Assembly: GCA_910586485.1 (NCBI GenBank)
Contig: CAJUIA010000005.1
Coordinates: 91,484-155,483 of the forward strand
Length of the DNA: 64,000 nucleotides
Direction of reading: 5' to 3'
Source: an uncultured Acetatifactor sp.
GTDB taxonomy: Bacteria; Bacillota; Clostridia; Lachnospirales; Lachnospiraceae
Part shown: piece after piece, positions 50,945 to 60,236 of the stretch
Layout of the letters: each line of letters starts with the position of its first letter
How positions within the stretch are numbered: position 1 is the first letter of the stretch
Notes under the pieces: generated by a model
The model's database searches: none
Told to the model about the DNA's origin: nothing
Seen by the model: the letters and a program-made list of their open reading frames with translations, nothing else
Made by a program: the position numbers and the translations under genes

Positions 50945-51190
50945 TCAGCCTTCCACATCCGGCTCATCAAATTCCGCCGTGACATAAAACCCTCTGGCAT
51001 TTTCAACAACCTCCGCCACCACTCCCTTACTGCTCTTTAACCGATTTCTGAAAGGGATATTTGCCGACATGGCAAGGGCCGGATCTATCGTATAATAATA
51101 ATTGCTGGGAAGCACGCCCTCCGTCACGGTGATCTCCTGTCCGGCTTCCAAAAGTCCAGGGCGTTCCATCTTAAATTCCATTCTGCGCAT
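50945..51190 (-). CDS. Small conserved protein, unknown
   Basis: About 81 residues from the ATG at 51190 (a GTG at 51199 is possible); AAAGGCGGG lies upstream. Begins MRRMEFKMERPGLLEAGQEI and includes SNYYYTIDPALAMSANIPFRNRLKSSKGVV and GFYVTAEFDEPD. Hydrophilic, beta-rich in look, no signal. I recall similar small proteins in Lachnospiraceae but no function. Confidence 0.7.
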   Translation of the reverse strand: MRRMEFKMERPGLLEAGQEITVTEGVLPSNYYYTIDPALAMSANIPFRNRLKSSKGVVAEVVENARGFYVTAEFDEPDVEG

Positions 51191-51274
51191 TCTGACCACC
51201 CGCCTTTCCTGTCAGGGTGAAACGTATGCTGTCCCGCTCACATTTCGCCAAATAAATTCCTTGTCTGCCTAACC

Positions 51275-52855
51275 TTAACGTCGCTGATCTTCCTGTTCAT
51301 TGTCTGGATGATGGGCCACCGCAAACCAGTCATAGCGATGAACAACAAAGCCCTTTTGCTCATACAGCTCCCAGTCCGCATTCCTGCCCAATATATACGT
51401 TGCATCGGCATCCGGCACCTCCGGATCAAAATCACAGCTGAAACGCCCAAAGGACTTTGCCTCCAGATAAGGACTGGGATACACATAATATTCCACTGAA
51501 TCCATAAAATCCCAAACATTCTCTTTCGCAAGAAACAGGATTCTGGGATGTTCGATTCCCCGGCTGTAGTAAATCGGGCCCTCATAGCTCACCGCTTCTT
51601 CCACCGCATCCGTAAGCCCCCGGCAGAAATAATAATCCGTCAGCTCCTTATAATCCGTAAAATAGTAAACTTCAAATCCGATAAACATCACCAGATAATA
51701 TATAACCGGCAGAATCAGCTCCTTGATATTAATCAGTTCAAAAAGCCAGTACACACCCAAAGCGGCCGTAATCACCATGGGAATAAACAGAATATTATTG
51801 CGGTTAATATTCGTACGAACCTGCAGCAATCCCTGCATAATTCCTCCCGCCACCTGAAGAAGCAGCAATATTTCAGGCGCAAATTCTCTTTTGGGAATTT
51901 TCTTCAGGCTTGTCCTCACACAGCGGTAGACTCCCAGCAGGAAAAACGATAAGGTGCCGGCATAATAAATTCCGTACTCTTCCGTACCGTTAAGCGGAAT
52001 ATTGTCCGACTGTATCTTCATGAGATGCCACACTTCTTTTACTCTTGTCAAAATATTCCCCGAAAACATCTCGTCATTCCGCATGTACAGGATCTTAGGA
52101 ACAGAAAGAAACGGCAGGCGGATCTCCGGAATAATCTCCATGTTTACCAGCAGGAATAAAATCAACGGCAGAGCCATCACGCCCAGGATCAAAACAGACA
52201 GAATCACGTATTTGTCGATACGGATTTTCTTTAAGTATATTCCATACAGGAACTCAAAAAGTATTAGAAATGGCACAATAGTCCAAACCGTTGCATAACA
52301 GTATAAAGAAAGACCGTACATCAGGGAGGAAAGCATTAAAAACCTTGAATTTTCCAGACCTCTCACATAAAAATACAAAGCAAAAATTAAAAAGCCTGGC
52401 GCAAGATTCGCATCCAATCCCCAGCGGGACATCGCAATATGCCAGGGACAGACTGCCAGCAAAAACAGGGCAAATAAAGCAATCTTTTCATGAAACATCC
52501 TTTTGACCAGCAGATATATCACCCACAGGGTCAGACAGGACACAATCAGCTGCGGCAGCCGGATCACCCAAACCTTTACCCCAAATACTGCCATAAACGG
52601 CATCATAAGATAGGAATTTAGCGCACTCATTCCGCTTCCCCAGGTATACAAATATACCGGGAAACGATACCCTGCCGAATCCACGCCGTAATGCAGCATG
52701 GAATAGGCCTGATAGCCCGCAAATGCTTCATCCTGATTAATATCGCCGGGAATCACGCCAAAGCCGATCATTCGGGCGGCAATTCCTGCAGCCATCAATA
52801 TAAAAAAAATGATTCGGGTTTTATTCTTTAACTGTATTTTCCATTTACATTTCAT
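51275..52855 (-). CDS. GT39-like membrane glycosyltransferase
   Basis: 526 residues. About 12 hydrophobic segments and an acidic motif in the first outer loop, IPGDINQDEAFAGYQAYSML, as in GT-C enzymes that use lipid-linked sugars (ArnT, PMT). Also SMLHYGVDSAGYRFPVYLYTWGSG and VCPWHIAMSRWGLDANLAPG. A C-terminal soluble part ends the protein. Probably adds sugars to surface polymers or lipids. A degenerate copy of the 70-bp repeat with TATAAT sits right before the start. Confidence 0.82.
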   Translation of the reverse strand: MKCKWKIQLKNKTRIIFFILMAAGIAARMIGFGVIPGDINQDEAFAGYQAYSMLHYGVDSAGYRFPVYLYTWGSGMSALNSYLMMPFMAVFGVKVWVIRLPQLIVSCLTLWVIYLLVKRMFHEKIALFALFLLAVCPWHIAMSRWGLDANLAPGFLIFALYFYVRGLENSRFLMLSSLMYGLSLYCYATVWTIVPFLILFEFLYGIYLKKIRIDKYVILSVLILGVMALPLILFLLVNMEIIPEIRLPFLSVPKILYMRNDEMFSGNILTRVKEVWHLMKIQSDNIPLNGTEEYGIYYAGTLSFFLLGVYRCVRTSLKKIPKREFAPEILLLLQVAGGIMQGLLQVRTNINRNNILFIPMVITAALGVYWLFELINIKELILPVIYYLVMFIGFEVYYFTDYKELTDYYFCRGLTDAVEEAVSYEGPIYYSRGIEHPRILFLAKENVWDFMDSVEYYVYPSPYLEAKSFGRFSCDFDPEVPDADATYILGRNADWELYEQKGFVVHRYDWFAVAHHPDNEQEDQRR

Positions 52856-52856
52856 A

Positions 52857-52905
52857 TCGCCATCCGACCGTTTTCTGCCTCAAATAAAGTCATTATAGCA
52901 TATGC
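52857..52905 (-). repeat. 70-bp-class repeat, single weak copy
   Basis: Plus-strand CATCCGACCGTTTTCTGCCT then CAAATAAAGTCATTATAGCA aligns with CATTCGGCCGTTTCCTGTCC and CGAATAAGGTCATTATACCA of the 58-kb copies. It lies directly before the GT39-like gene, with TATAAT on the gene strand, and lacks the hairpin. Confidence 0.6.
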
Positions 52906-52933
52906 CCCTGTATTTGTACACAAAAACAGAGCA

Positions 52934-53917
52934 CTACTCCCAGCACAGGCTCATTTGCTGCTTCGCCAGAATCCCACCGCCCAAGGACTGCAGAAATTCC
53001 AGGCTTTCTTCCCCTCTGTCGCAGAAAATGCGTGTAATCTCTCCCCGTTCGTTTTCCTGCTCCAAAATCAAATAAGCCGTCTCATCAGGAATCCTCAGCT
53101 CCCATTGCCCGTTCTCTACAGTTTTCAAGAGTTCTTCTCCTGTCATAACCTGCTCCACACTGTTATCTTCCGTCAAAAACAGCAGACGATAAGCCGCCGG
53201 CGTCTCCGCAAAAGAAACATGTATTGTAAAACTACTGCCGGATACGGATTCCCGACCGTCCTCCGTAATCTTTTTATCCTGCGACAAGGTATGGGTAAAG
53301 GATACTCCTTCCGTCTTTTCGGTAAATGATAATCCGTTCCCCGGCTGCATGTAAGTTTCCCCCTGCGCCGTCTGATAAACGGGATTAAAATAAAAGCAGT
53401 CCGGCCCCTCCCGGCTTACATAGATAGTTGTCTCAATAATGTCCTTTTCCCCCGTCTGCCAATACGTATCCGAAAAAGCATCATCCCCGATTCCATAATA
53501 GCAATCACCTCCCAACGCTTCATCCCGTACCTTGACGCTGTATATTCCATACCCCTCTATTCCCTCAAAAACCACCTTATACGGACCTGCCTCATCAAGG
53601 ATAAGTTTGCCGGGAATTCCTTCCCTGTTTTCCTTTATGACAATTTCTCCCGCGGAATTCATCACAAACTCCGGTGTGCCGTTGTCCAGGTGCTGCATTG
53701 TTACAAACACTCCCACCAGCCTGTCCTCCTCTAAATTCCGTGTTTCGGCCTCTTTCAAAGCAAGGCTGCATCCGGAAAAAGCACAGGCTGAAAGCGCTGC
53801 AATCAGGGCAAAGCACCTCTTTACTCTGCTCTTTTTATGGCTGTCCGTTTTCCTTCCCTGCCCGGCTGGCAGGTTCGCCTTGATTATTATACTGTTCCTA
53901 TCCTCAATCTTTTTCAT
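52934..53917 (-). CDS. Hypothetical lipoprotein
   Basis: 327 residues from the ATG at 53917 (GAGGGAATGGGAGT before it). An unusually long basic leader of about 33 residues precedes the hydrophobic signal (CFALIAALSACAFSGC) with lipobox FSGC. The rest is beta-rich with no family I recognise: RLVGVFVTMQHLD, YKVVFEGIEGYGIYSVKV, TTIYVSREGPDCFYFNPVYQ, FTIHVSFAETPAAYRLLFL. May be an extracellular or membrane-bound binding protein. Confidence 0.7.
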   Translation of the reverse strand: MKKIEDRNSIIIKANLPAGQGRKTDSHKKSRVKRCFALIAALSACAFSGCSLALKEAETRNLEEDRLVGVFVTMQHLDNGTPEFVMNSAGEIVIKENREGIPGKLILDEAGPYKVVFEGIEGYGIYSVKVRDEALGGDCYYGIGDDAFSDTYWQTGEKDIIETTIYVSREGPDCFYFNPVYQTAQGETYMQPGNGLSFTEKTEGVSFTHTLSQDKKITEDGRESVSGSSFTIHVSFAETPAAYRLLFLTEDNSVEQVMTGEELLKTVENGQWELRIPDETAYLILEQENERGEITRIFCDRGEESLEFLQSLGGGILAKQQMSLCWE

Positions 53918-54033
53918 ACTCCCATTCCCTCTGTCCTTTGACGCCTCTTTAGAAGCCCATATTCGACCCCGATTTCTGCCTCCCACGGTTTTTCCTTGCC
54001 GCCTGCATCCGCATCTTCCTGCCCCTCTGCCTT

Positions 54034-54282
54034 TCAGTCCGCCTGCTCCGGCTCCCCCTCCGGCCCGTCTTCCTCCAGCTTACCGTCAAATTTCAAAATA
54101 TCCCCTACATCGCACTGCAGATAATAACAGATCCTGTTAATGGTGCCAAAACGCACTCCCTTTGCCTTTCCACTGCGGAGAATGGACAAATTTGCCTCCG
54201 TTATATCTACCAGCCTGCACAGCTCTTTGGATGTCATATGGCGTGCTCGCAGAAGCTCATCCAGATAAATCCGTATTCCCAT
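54034..54282 (-). CDS. YozG-type HTH (Cro/CI) regulator
   Basis: 82 residues from the ATG at 54282 (GGAGATAATT before it). Helix-turn-helix MTSKELCRLVDITEANLSILRSGKAKGVRFGTINRICYYLQCDVGDI is typical of the YozG group, which is usually encoded next to DUF2975 membrane proteins. Here the upstream gene is such a candidate. The acidic C-terminal tail (EEDGPEGEPE) is extra. Probably controls its own small operon. Confidence 0.88.
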   Translation of the reverse strand: MGIRIYLDELLRARHMTSKELCRLVDITEANLSILRSGKAKGVRFGTINRICYYLQCDVGDILKFDGKLEEDGPEGEPEQAD

Positions 54283-54320
54283 AATTATCTCCATTTCTGC
54301 GCTGTTTTTCTGCTCATGAT

Positions 54321-54383
54321 GAGTTTGTGGCAAGCAACGCGCAGACACAAATCTCGCGATTAAAAATTTTTATTTTCAATCTC
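54321..54383 (-). repeat. 99-bp leader element, degenerate copy 3
   Basis: GACACAAATCTCGCGATT followed by AAAAATTTTTATTTTCAATC resembles the CACAAATTCCGAGATTG and TTTCAATTTTCAATC part of the two full copies. It lies in the gap before the YozG-type gene on the same strand, like the others. Confidence 0.45.
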
Positions 54384-54388
54384 ATCCC

Positions 54389-55306
54389 CTAAATAAACAG
54401 CTTATTGTCTTCCTGCAGCCTCTTGCTCTCCAGCCAGAATCGTGACAACAATATCAATCCCAGCATCACGATCACCTGTCGGAAAGGAAAAACAAAAGCA
54501 TAATTACTGCTGTAGATATATCCTGCAAAAGGCAGCTGCAGCAGATTAACGCATATATTACTTCCCAGTATCACCCCCAGAAAATATCCGCTTATCTTTT
54601 TTAATTCCTGCAGCCGCCCCAGACTCTTCTCATGAAAGCTGTCCTGCTCACAGCTATACAGGAAGCGGATCCCCGCCGCGCATAGAACGGATTCCAGTAT
54701 TTCCGGCAAGTACCGGCAGATCGTCTGTACAATCAGGAATAAGCGGCTTAAGTTAAGGCTCCTATCCGATACTTCTGCCAGCGGCTGGTCCGAGATCCAT
54801 TTCCAGTCCGTCCCCGTCACGTTCATCCCCACCCCTTTCCAGTCCTCCAAAAGTTCTGCTCCCCCCTGAAACAAAACCGCTGTCAAAGTCAGCGCTGCAT
54901 AAACCCCCAGCAGAAGCTCCAGGCTGCGCAGCAGGCGCTTCCTTCCTGCCTTGATGCCGTTCCCCAAAAATCGAAGCAGCAGCCAGCTTAACAGCACACT
55001 GTCTATGGACACGGCAAACGCGCATTTCCCCGCGCTTTGCAAGCCGGCCGGAAACAGGTACACCTCCAGATAAGAGGGATTGATAAAAAACCAAAGACCT
55101 GAAAACAGCACCGGACTTAAAAGCAACAGCAGCAAATCCGCCCTGCTTACTTTTCTGCGCAGGGCAAGCAGCCCCCAGCAGATCAGCGGACTGCTTCCCA
55201 ACACAGCATATAACATCCAGGCTGCCGCATTCCCTGCCGCTCCCGCCAAGGATAATTTTCTCAGGCAAATTCCTGCCTGCTCCCAGGGAAAAGTAATATA
55301 CTCCAT
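54389..55306 (-). CDS. Multi-pass membrane protein, DUF2975-like
   Basis: 305 residues, seven or so hydrophobic segments. The C-terminal end SKRLQEDNKLFI is the kind of motif that ends DUF2975 proteins, and the next gene encodes a YozG-type regulator, the usual partner. The protein is about twice the length of a typical DUF2975 member, so it may be a duplicated or extended form. Function unknown; the pair probably forms a membrane-sensing regulatory module. Confidence 0.65.
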   Translation of the reverse strand: MEYITFPWEQAGICLRKLSLAGAAGNAAAWMLYAVLGSSPLICWGLLALRRKVSRADLLLLLLSPVLFSGLWFFINPSYLEVYLFPAGLQSAGKCAFAVSIDSVLLSWLLLRFLGNGIKAGRKRLLRSLELLLGVYAALTLTAVLFQGGAELLEDWKGVGMNVTGTDWKWISDQPLAEVSDRSLNLSRLFLIVQTICRYLPEILESVLCAAGIRFLYSCEQDSFHEKSLGRLQELKKISGYFLGVILGSNICVNLLQLPFAGYIYSSNYAFVFPFRQVIVMLGLILLSRFWLESKRLQEDNKLFI

Positions 55307-55415
55307 ATTGCCTCCGTTTCTGCACTGCCTGATCGTACATGCTCAAGTCCTATTCGGCTTACAATCCTGTGGCAGTCAACATAATTATCGTTTTTCGATA
55401 ATTGTGCATACATAA

Positions 55416-55462
55416 AAAATACACGAAGAATTATCGTTTGTCAATAATTTTTCGTGTATTTT
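55416..55462. terminator. Bidirectional terminator-like hairpin
   Basis: AAAATACACGAA (55416-55427) pairs perfectly with TTCGTGTATTTT (55451-55462), with an inner ATTAT/ATAAT stem. It lies between the GH31 stop and the DUF2975-like start, both on the minus strand, and would end the GH31 transcript. Confidence 0.7.
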
Positions 55463-55473
55463 AAAATTTGTCA

Positions 55474-55547
55474 GTAACAGTTCAGCCTCCAGCAAATTGA
55501 CGGTGCCAGCCGGCTGTTACTCGTATGCGGAAGGTCTGAACTGTTAC
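55474..55547. repeat. MITE-like inverted-repeat element, copy B (74 bp)
   Basis: Perfect 12-bp terminal inverted repeats GTAACAGTTCAG and CTGAACTGTTAC. The interior GCCTCCAGCAA and TGACGGTGCCAGCCG matches copy A at 35063, but the central 125 bp of A are missing. No reading frame. Confidence 0.75.
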
Positions 55548-55590
55548 ATTTATCATATAAATCTGGGTGCATTGTTAAAATGCGGCGGAA

Positions 55591-57945
55591 TCAAAACAAT
55601 ATTTCAGCCTCTCCGCTGCCTGCAAAGCTGATCGTCAAATGCTTTCCATCTTCCATTTGATATATCAGCTCACGCTCTGCATCCGCAGCCTTAACGGGCT
55701 GTGTTACATTCATCAGCTTTACCGTGCAGGGCTTGCCGGCAGTTACTTTGATCCTGCAGGTATTCCCGTTTCTTGTAACGGAAACCTGAGATGCCGCTCC
55801 CGCATTCTCATCATAAACAAAGGAGTTCAAGGTCTGGCCGTCCTTTACGCGGTACACCCTGAAGGTTACACCGTCGGCGTAATCATAAACCGCGTTCTCA
55901 TTATGGGCGCCGTTTGCCACGATGCTGCCTTCCTTTACATAAAGAGGGATGCTCAGATAACCATGCTTTTCCCGGTACCACTTTCCGCCTTCTCTTTCCT
56001 CACCAGTAAGATAATTGGTCCAGATTCCCTCCGGCAGATAATATTCCGCCATGCTGTCCTCACTAAAGATCGGAGCCACCAGCAAAGAATCACCCAGCAT
56101 ATATTGTGTGGCCAGGTATGCACAATTCCTGTCCTCCGGAAATTCCAACGGCATACTGCGCATCATGGGAATACCCGTCTTTGAAGTCTCCACTGCATTT
56201 CTGTATAAATAGGGCATCAAAGACACCTTCAGCTGCGCAAAATAACGCACCACATCCACGGCTTCCTCATCATAGGCCCAGGGCACACGATAAGAGGTGG
56301 AGCCGTGAAGTCTGGAATGAGTGGAAAGCAGGCCAAAGGCACACCACCTTTTGTAAACATCGGGTGTGGAGGTACTTTCAAAGCCGCCGATGTCGTGGCT
56401 CCAAAAGCCAAAGCCTGAGCTGGTCAGAGACAGCCCGCCCCGCAGGCTCTCTTCCATGGATTCATAATCGGACCAGCAGTCACCGCCCCAGTGCACGGGG
56501 AATTTCTGCCCTCCCGCCGTAGCGGAACGGGCAAAAAGGACTGCCTCCTTCTCTCCCTTTTTCTTTTTTATCACCTCATAAACCGTCTTGTTATAGAGAT
56601 ATGTATAATAATTGTGCATCTTTTCCGGATCCGAGCCGTCATAATACACACAGTCCGTAGGAATCCTCTCGCCAAAGTCCGTCTTAAAGCAATCCACTCC
56701 CATGTCCATCAAGGCTTCCAGCTTGCCTGCATACCATTTGCAGGCCTCAGGATTGGTAAAGTCCACAATCGCCAGCCCCGGCTGCCACATATCCCACTGC
56801 CACACATCACCGTTCGGGCGCTTTAAAAAGTAACCGCCTTCCACTCCCTCTTTAAAAATGGAAGATTCCTGGCCCACATAGCTGTTGATCCAGACACAGA
56901 TTTTCAAGCCCTTATCATGAAGCCGCTTAAGCATTCCCTCCGGGTCAGGGAACACCCTGGAATCCCATGCAAAATCACACCAGGAAAAATCCCTCATCCA
57001 AAAGCAGTCAAAATGGAACACGGAAAGCGGAATCTTCCGCTCCAGCATCCCGTCTACAAAGCTGTTTACGGTAGCTTCATCGTAATTGGTGGTAAAGGAC
57101 GTGGACAGCCACAGCCCAAAGGTCCAGGGCGCAGGCAGGGACGGCTTGCCCGTCATATCCGTATACCGCACCAGCACGTCCTTCATGGAAGGTCCGTTGA
57201 TCAGAAAATAATCCAGCTCCTCGCCCGCCACGGTGAAGCCAACCTTTGTCACCATCTCACTGGCCACCTCAAAGGAAACCCGCTCCGGATGATTCACAAA
57301 CACGCCATACCCCTTATTGGAAAGGTAAAAGGGAATATTCTTATAAGATTGCTCCGTGCTGGTGCCTCCGTCCTCATTCCAGATGTCAATACTCTGTCCG
57401 TTCTTGACAAAGGCGCCAAAGCGCTCACCCAGACCATAGATCAATTCTCCCACACCCAGGGAAAGCTGTTCCCGCATATAGGCGTCGTCCTGCCTGTGGT
57501 TATAGTAATCACCCTTCCAGTCCGTCTTCATATAAGCCAGATCCTTTGCGCCGCTGGAGGTCAGCTTTTCATCCCCCCGGAAAAAGGCAAAGGCCCCGTT
57601 TTCTTTACGAATTTCCACACGAAGGCTGCCGTTTTTGACCGTCAGCATTTCCTCCGTATCCTCAACCTCCATCAGCCCGCTCTCAGGCGCGGAAAGCTCA
57701 AAGGAAGGAGCCTTGCGCTGTACCCCCATGTAATGAAAGGTCTGAATACGCAACACCTCCGGATAAGGCGCAGAAATACGAATCGTAAGGTTAATTCCTC
57801 CCAATGTAGCTCCCCTGCTGGTGATCCTGCCGGTAGGCGCGCAGAGCGTCACCTGATCCTTTTCCACCCTGGTAAAATACACCTCCGCCGGCGAAAAACA
57901 CGCAGTGCCTTCCTTTTGCAGCCAACAACCATTACTGAATTTCAT
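55591..57945 (-). CDS. yicI: GH31 alpha-xylosidase (YicI-like)
   Basis: 784 residues, ATG after GGAGGAACAGT. Matches YicI from its N terminus (MKFSNGCWLQKEG) through the barrel: GLGERFGAFVKNGQSIDIWNEDGG, PAPWTFGLWLSTSFTTNYDE, FHFDCFWMRDFSWCDFAWD, nucleophile Asp in DCFKTDFGERIPTD, acid/base Asp in PVHWGGDCWSDYESM, and WSHDIGGFE. Removes alpha-xylosyl units from xyloglucan oligosaccharides such as isoprimeverose. No signal peptide. A GH43 gene lies upstream on the same strand across the 70-bp repeat array. Confidence 0.95.
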   Translation of the reverse strand: MKFSNGCWLQKEGTACFSPAEVYFTRVEKDQVTLCAPTGRITSRGATLGGINLTIRISAPYPEVLRIQTFHYMGVQRKAPSFELSAPESGLMEVEDTEEMLTVKNGSLRVEIRKENGAFAFFRGDEKLTSSGAKDLAYMKTDWKGDYYNHRQDDAYMREQLSLGVGELIYGLGERFGAFVKNGQSIDIWNEDGGTSTEQSYKNIPFYLSNKGYGVFVNHPERVSFEVASEMVTKVGFTVAGEELDYFLINGPSMKDVLVRYTDMTGKPSLPAPWTFGLWLSTSFTTNYDEATVNSFVDGMLERKIPLSVFHFDCFWMRDFSWCDFAWDSRVFPDPEGMLKRLHDKGLKICVWINSYVGQESSIFKEGVEGGYFLKRPNGDVWQWDMWQPGLAIVDFTNPEACKWYAGKLEALMDMGVDCFKTDFGERIPTDCVYYDGSDPEKMHNYYTYLYNKTVYEVIKKKKGEKEAVLFARSATAGGQKFPVHWGGDCWSDYESMEESLRGGLSLTSSGFGFWSHDIGGFESTSTPDVYKRWCAFGLLSTHSRLHGSTSYRVPWAYDEEAVDVVRYFAQLKVSLMPYLYRNAVETSKTGIPMMRSMPLEFPEDRNCAYLATQYMLGDSLLVAPIFSEDSMAEYYLPEGIWTNYLTGEEREGGKWYREKHGYLSIPLYVKEGSIVANGAHNENAVYDYADGVTFRVYRVKDGQTLNSFVYDENAGAASQVSVTRNGNTCRIKVTAGKPCTVKLMNVTQPVKAADAERELIYQMEDGKHLTISFAGSGEAEILF

Positions 57946-58268
57946 ACTGTTCCTCCATTCCGAGAATGATTTTTAAGGTCATTATACCATAAATGCTTCG
58001 CATTTACGGTATGGATGGCCATTCGGCCGTTTCCTGTCCCGAATAAGGTCATTATACCATAAATGCTTCGCTTTTACGGTATGGATGGCCATTCGGCCGT
58101 TTCCTGTCCCGAATAAGGTCATTATACCATAAATGCTTTGCATTTACGGTATAGATGGCCATTCGGCCGTTTCCTGTCCCGAATAAGGTCATTATACCAT
58201 AAATACCCCTAAAAAAAACCTTAGAAATCCCACAAAAAGTACGGTGAGAATTCGACAAATGTTCGGGC
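57946..58268. other. 323-bp gap between GH43 and GH31 genes
   Basis: Mostly filled by the 70-bp repeat array 57975-58207; no gene seen. An apparent minus-strand reading frame through the array is a by-product of the repeats. Confidence 0.7.
57975..58207 (-). repeat. 70-bp tandem repeat array, three full copies plus part
   Basis: Copies start at 57975, 58045, 58115 and 58185, an exact 70-bp period. Each holds AAGGTCATTATACC (TATAAT on the minus strand), a hairpin AAATGC-ttc-GCATTT inside ATACC...GGTAT, GGCCATTCGGCC and GTTTCCTGTCCCGAAT. The copies differ at only a few bases. It lies upstream of yicI on the gene strand. Confidence 0.9.
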
Positions 58269-59762
58269 TCACTCCCCCTGCTTCCAGTCCAATTTTTCAA
58301 ATCTGGCCCAGCGTCCGCTCCCGTCCACGGCATACAACCCCATAACCACTCCGGTAAAGCCGCCTGCCACCTCAGAGGAAAGATACTTAGTCCGTGCCCT
58401 GCCAAGGCTCCTTCTGATGCCTTCCTGACGGCAGAAAAACTCATACCATTCCGCATCGGAACAGACCTCCAGCTCTGCCGCTTCCTGAACGGCCGCCTCA
58501 CTGACAATGCTTTCCGCATCCCCTATCCGCAGCCGCAGGATGACCTTAACGCCGTCCTTCTCCCTTACTCTCGCCAGGTCATAATGCTGACTTTCATCCA
58601 TATAAAAGCTGACGCCTGCTTCCGCCGCATCCCCCGATACCGTCACACGCAGCCTGGTGTCAAACTCCGACTGACGCACTCCCACGAAGGTAGGACTGTC
58701 AGCCTCGTTCAGCGTAACCGCCGTACCCCGCAGAGCCACCCCGCCGTCTTCCTCCCTGTAGTTTTCTTCCCTGCGGTCCCGCAGATAAATCCACCGCATA
58801 TCCTTTAAGCCGCCCGCGAAAGAAAGGTCATATTGCCGCCTGTTTTGCTGTAAGGCTTCCACCGGCAGCTCCATCCAGCGATTCACCGTTCCTCTGTCTC
58901 CGGCGGTAAACCAGCCGTCTGCCTGCCACTGCACCGGCGCCAGAAACACTTCTCTTCCCAGATGATGAAAGGGACTCCAGATCCCTGACTGTCGGAAACC
59001 AAGACACAGGATAAACCAGTTTCCACTCTCATCCTCTATCAAATCCCCATGGCCGATGCCCTGTATCAGATTCTCGTTTCCTCCCAGATTCCGGTTTGTC
59101 AGCACCGGATTCCCCTGATATGCCTCAAAAGGCCCAAAAGGTCGGCGGCTTCTGGCATAGGTTATCATATGACCGTATTCCGTACCGCCTTCCGCCACCA
59201 TAAGATAATACCAATCTCCGATATGGTACAGATGCGGCGACTCCAAATATCTTCCCCCGCTTCCGCCCCAGATCGGAATACTGTCCGTCAGCTTCCTCCC
59301 CGTCCGAATATCAATCTCACACTGTAAAATGCAGCCCTTGCCGTTTTCATCGGAGCCATTGCTGGTAAAATATACCTTATCCCCGTCAAAAAGCAGCGAG
59401 GGGTCGATCCCTTCCTGATCTACAAATATGGGGGCGGACCAGTCTCCGTCAATTTTATCTGCGGACACGTAAAAATTGCGCCCAAAGGTATTGTTATTGG
59501 TTACCATGTAAAACATACCGTCATGATACCGCAGCGTGGGCGCAAATACTCCGCCTGAGCTGTTGATTTTATGCAGCTCTACCTGATCCAGCCTGGTCAG
59601 ACAATGTCCCACCTGCTTCCAGTTTACCAGGTCTTCACTCTCAAAAATCGGTACCCCCGGAAAATACTGAAAAGAACTGCAAGTTATGTAATATTTGCCG
59701 TTTGCCTTACAAACACTGGGATCCGGATAAAATCCCCTGATGATCGGATTTTCAATTTTCAT
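58269..59762 (-). CDS. GH43 beta-xylosidase/alpha-L-arabinofuranosidase
   Basis: 497 residues. Five-bladed propeller: NPIIRGFYPDPSVCK with the base Asp14, GIDPSLLFDGDKVYFTSNG with the pKa-tuning Asp, and YLESPHLYHIGDWYYLMVAEGGT with the acid Glu. GHGDLIEDESGNWFILCLGFR is typical of the xylosidase subgroups (GH43_11/12). The C-terminal beta-sandwich (FVGVRQSEFDTRLRVTV) is also typical of that group. No signal peptide, so it cleaves imported xylo-oligosaccharides. Pairs with the yicI gene downstream. Confidence 0.93.
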   Translation of the reverse strand: MKIENPIIRGFYPDPSVCKANGKYYITCSSFQYFPGVPIFESEDLVNWKQVGHCLTRLDQVELHKINSSGGVFAPTLRYHDGMFYMVTNNNTFGRNFYVSADKIDGDWSAPIFVDQEGIDPSLLFDGDKVYFTSNGSDENGKGCILQCEIDIRTGRKLTDSIPIWGGSGGRYLESPHLYHIGDWYYLMVAEGGTEYGHMITYARSRRPFGPFEAYQGNPVLTNRNLGGNENLIQGIGHGDLIEDESGNWFILCLGFRQSGIWSPFHHLGREVFLAPVQWQADGWFTAGDRGTVNRWMELPVEALQQNRRQYDLSFAGGLKDMRWIYLRDRREENYREEDGGVALRGTAVTLNEADSPTFVGVRQSEFDTRLRVTVSGDAAEAGVSFYMDESQHYDLARVREKDGVKVILRLRIGDAESIVSEAAVQEAAELEVCSDAEWYEFFCRQEGIRRSLGRARTKYLSSEVAGGFTGVVMGLYAVDGSGRWARFEKLDWKQGE

Positions 59763-59768
59763 AAAACT

Positions 59769-60236
59769 TCACCCCTCTCTGTGTATATACATTCTTGACA
59801 TTTCCGCCTCTCCGTCCCCCTGTACCATACAATAAAATTCCCATCCATATCGTTCATAAAACCCGATGTGATCTGTTACAAGATACAGGGTGTCTATTCC
59901 CTTCTCTTTCATGTCGGCACATACGTAATGTAATAAAGCGCCGGCCACCCCTCTTCTGCGCCTGTCTTCTTCCGTATACACCGCACAGACATTCGGGGTC
60001 AGGTCCTTTCTGTCATGGAAGTCATTCTCAATAACCCCCAGACCGCCAATCATCCTGTTGTCTTCCATCGCCACATACCACTGCGGCACCGGATTTCCTT
60101 CCGCCAGACATTCATCCATACTCTCCAGATAAGCATTCAGCGGTATGCCCCATTTTTCGTGAAACCACCGTGCCGCCCGCTCCTTCATCTCAGGCTTGTC
60201 CTTCAGCCTTATTATCCTATAACTCACTGCCGCCAT
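59769..60236 (-). CDS. GNAT-family acetyltransferase
   Basis: 155 residues, ATG after AAAGGAGGAAT. GNAT fold: MIGGLGVIENDFHDRKDLTPNVCAVYTEEDRRRRGVAGALLHYV (acetyl-CoA loop) and YLVTDHIGFYERYGWEFY. Substrate unknown. It precedes the GH43 gene by 6 bases and may be cotranscribed with it. Confidence 0.9.
   Translation of the reverse strand: MAAVSYRIIRLKDKPEMKERAARWFHEKWGIPLNAYLESMDECLAEGNPVPQWYVAMEDNRMIGGLGVIENDFHDRKDLTPNVCAVYTEEDRRRRGVAGALLHYVCADMKEKGIDTLYLVTDHIGFYERYGWEFYCMVQGDGEAEMSRMYIHREG

Noticed and set aside
57975..58207. CRISPR-like array
   Set aside because: Units are tandem with near-identical 'spacers' and no cas genes; the period reflects a hairpin repeat, not repeat-spacer structure.
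58052..58519. 155-codon minus-strand reading frame through the 70-bp array
   Set aside because: It starts out of frame inside the GH43 gene and repeats only because the 70-bp units repeat; no ribosome site.
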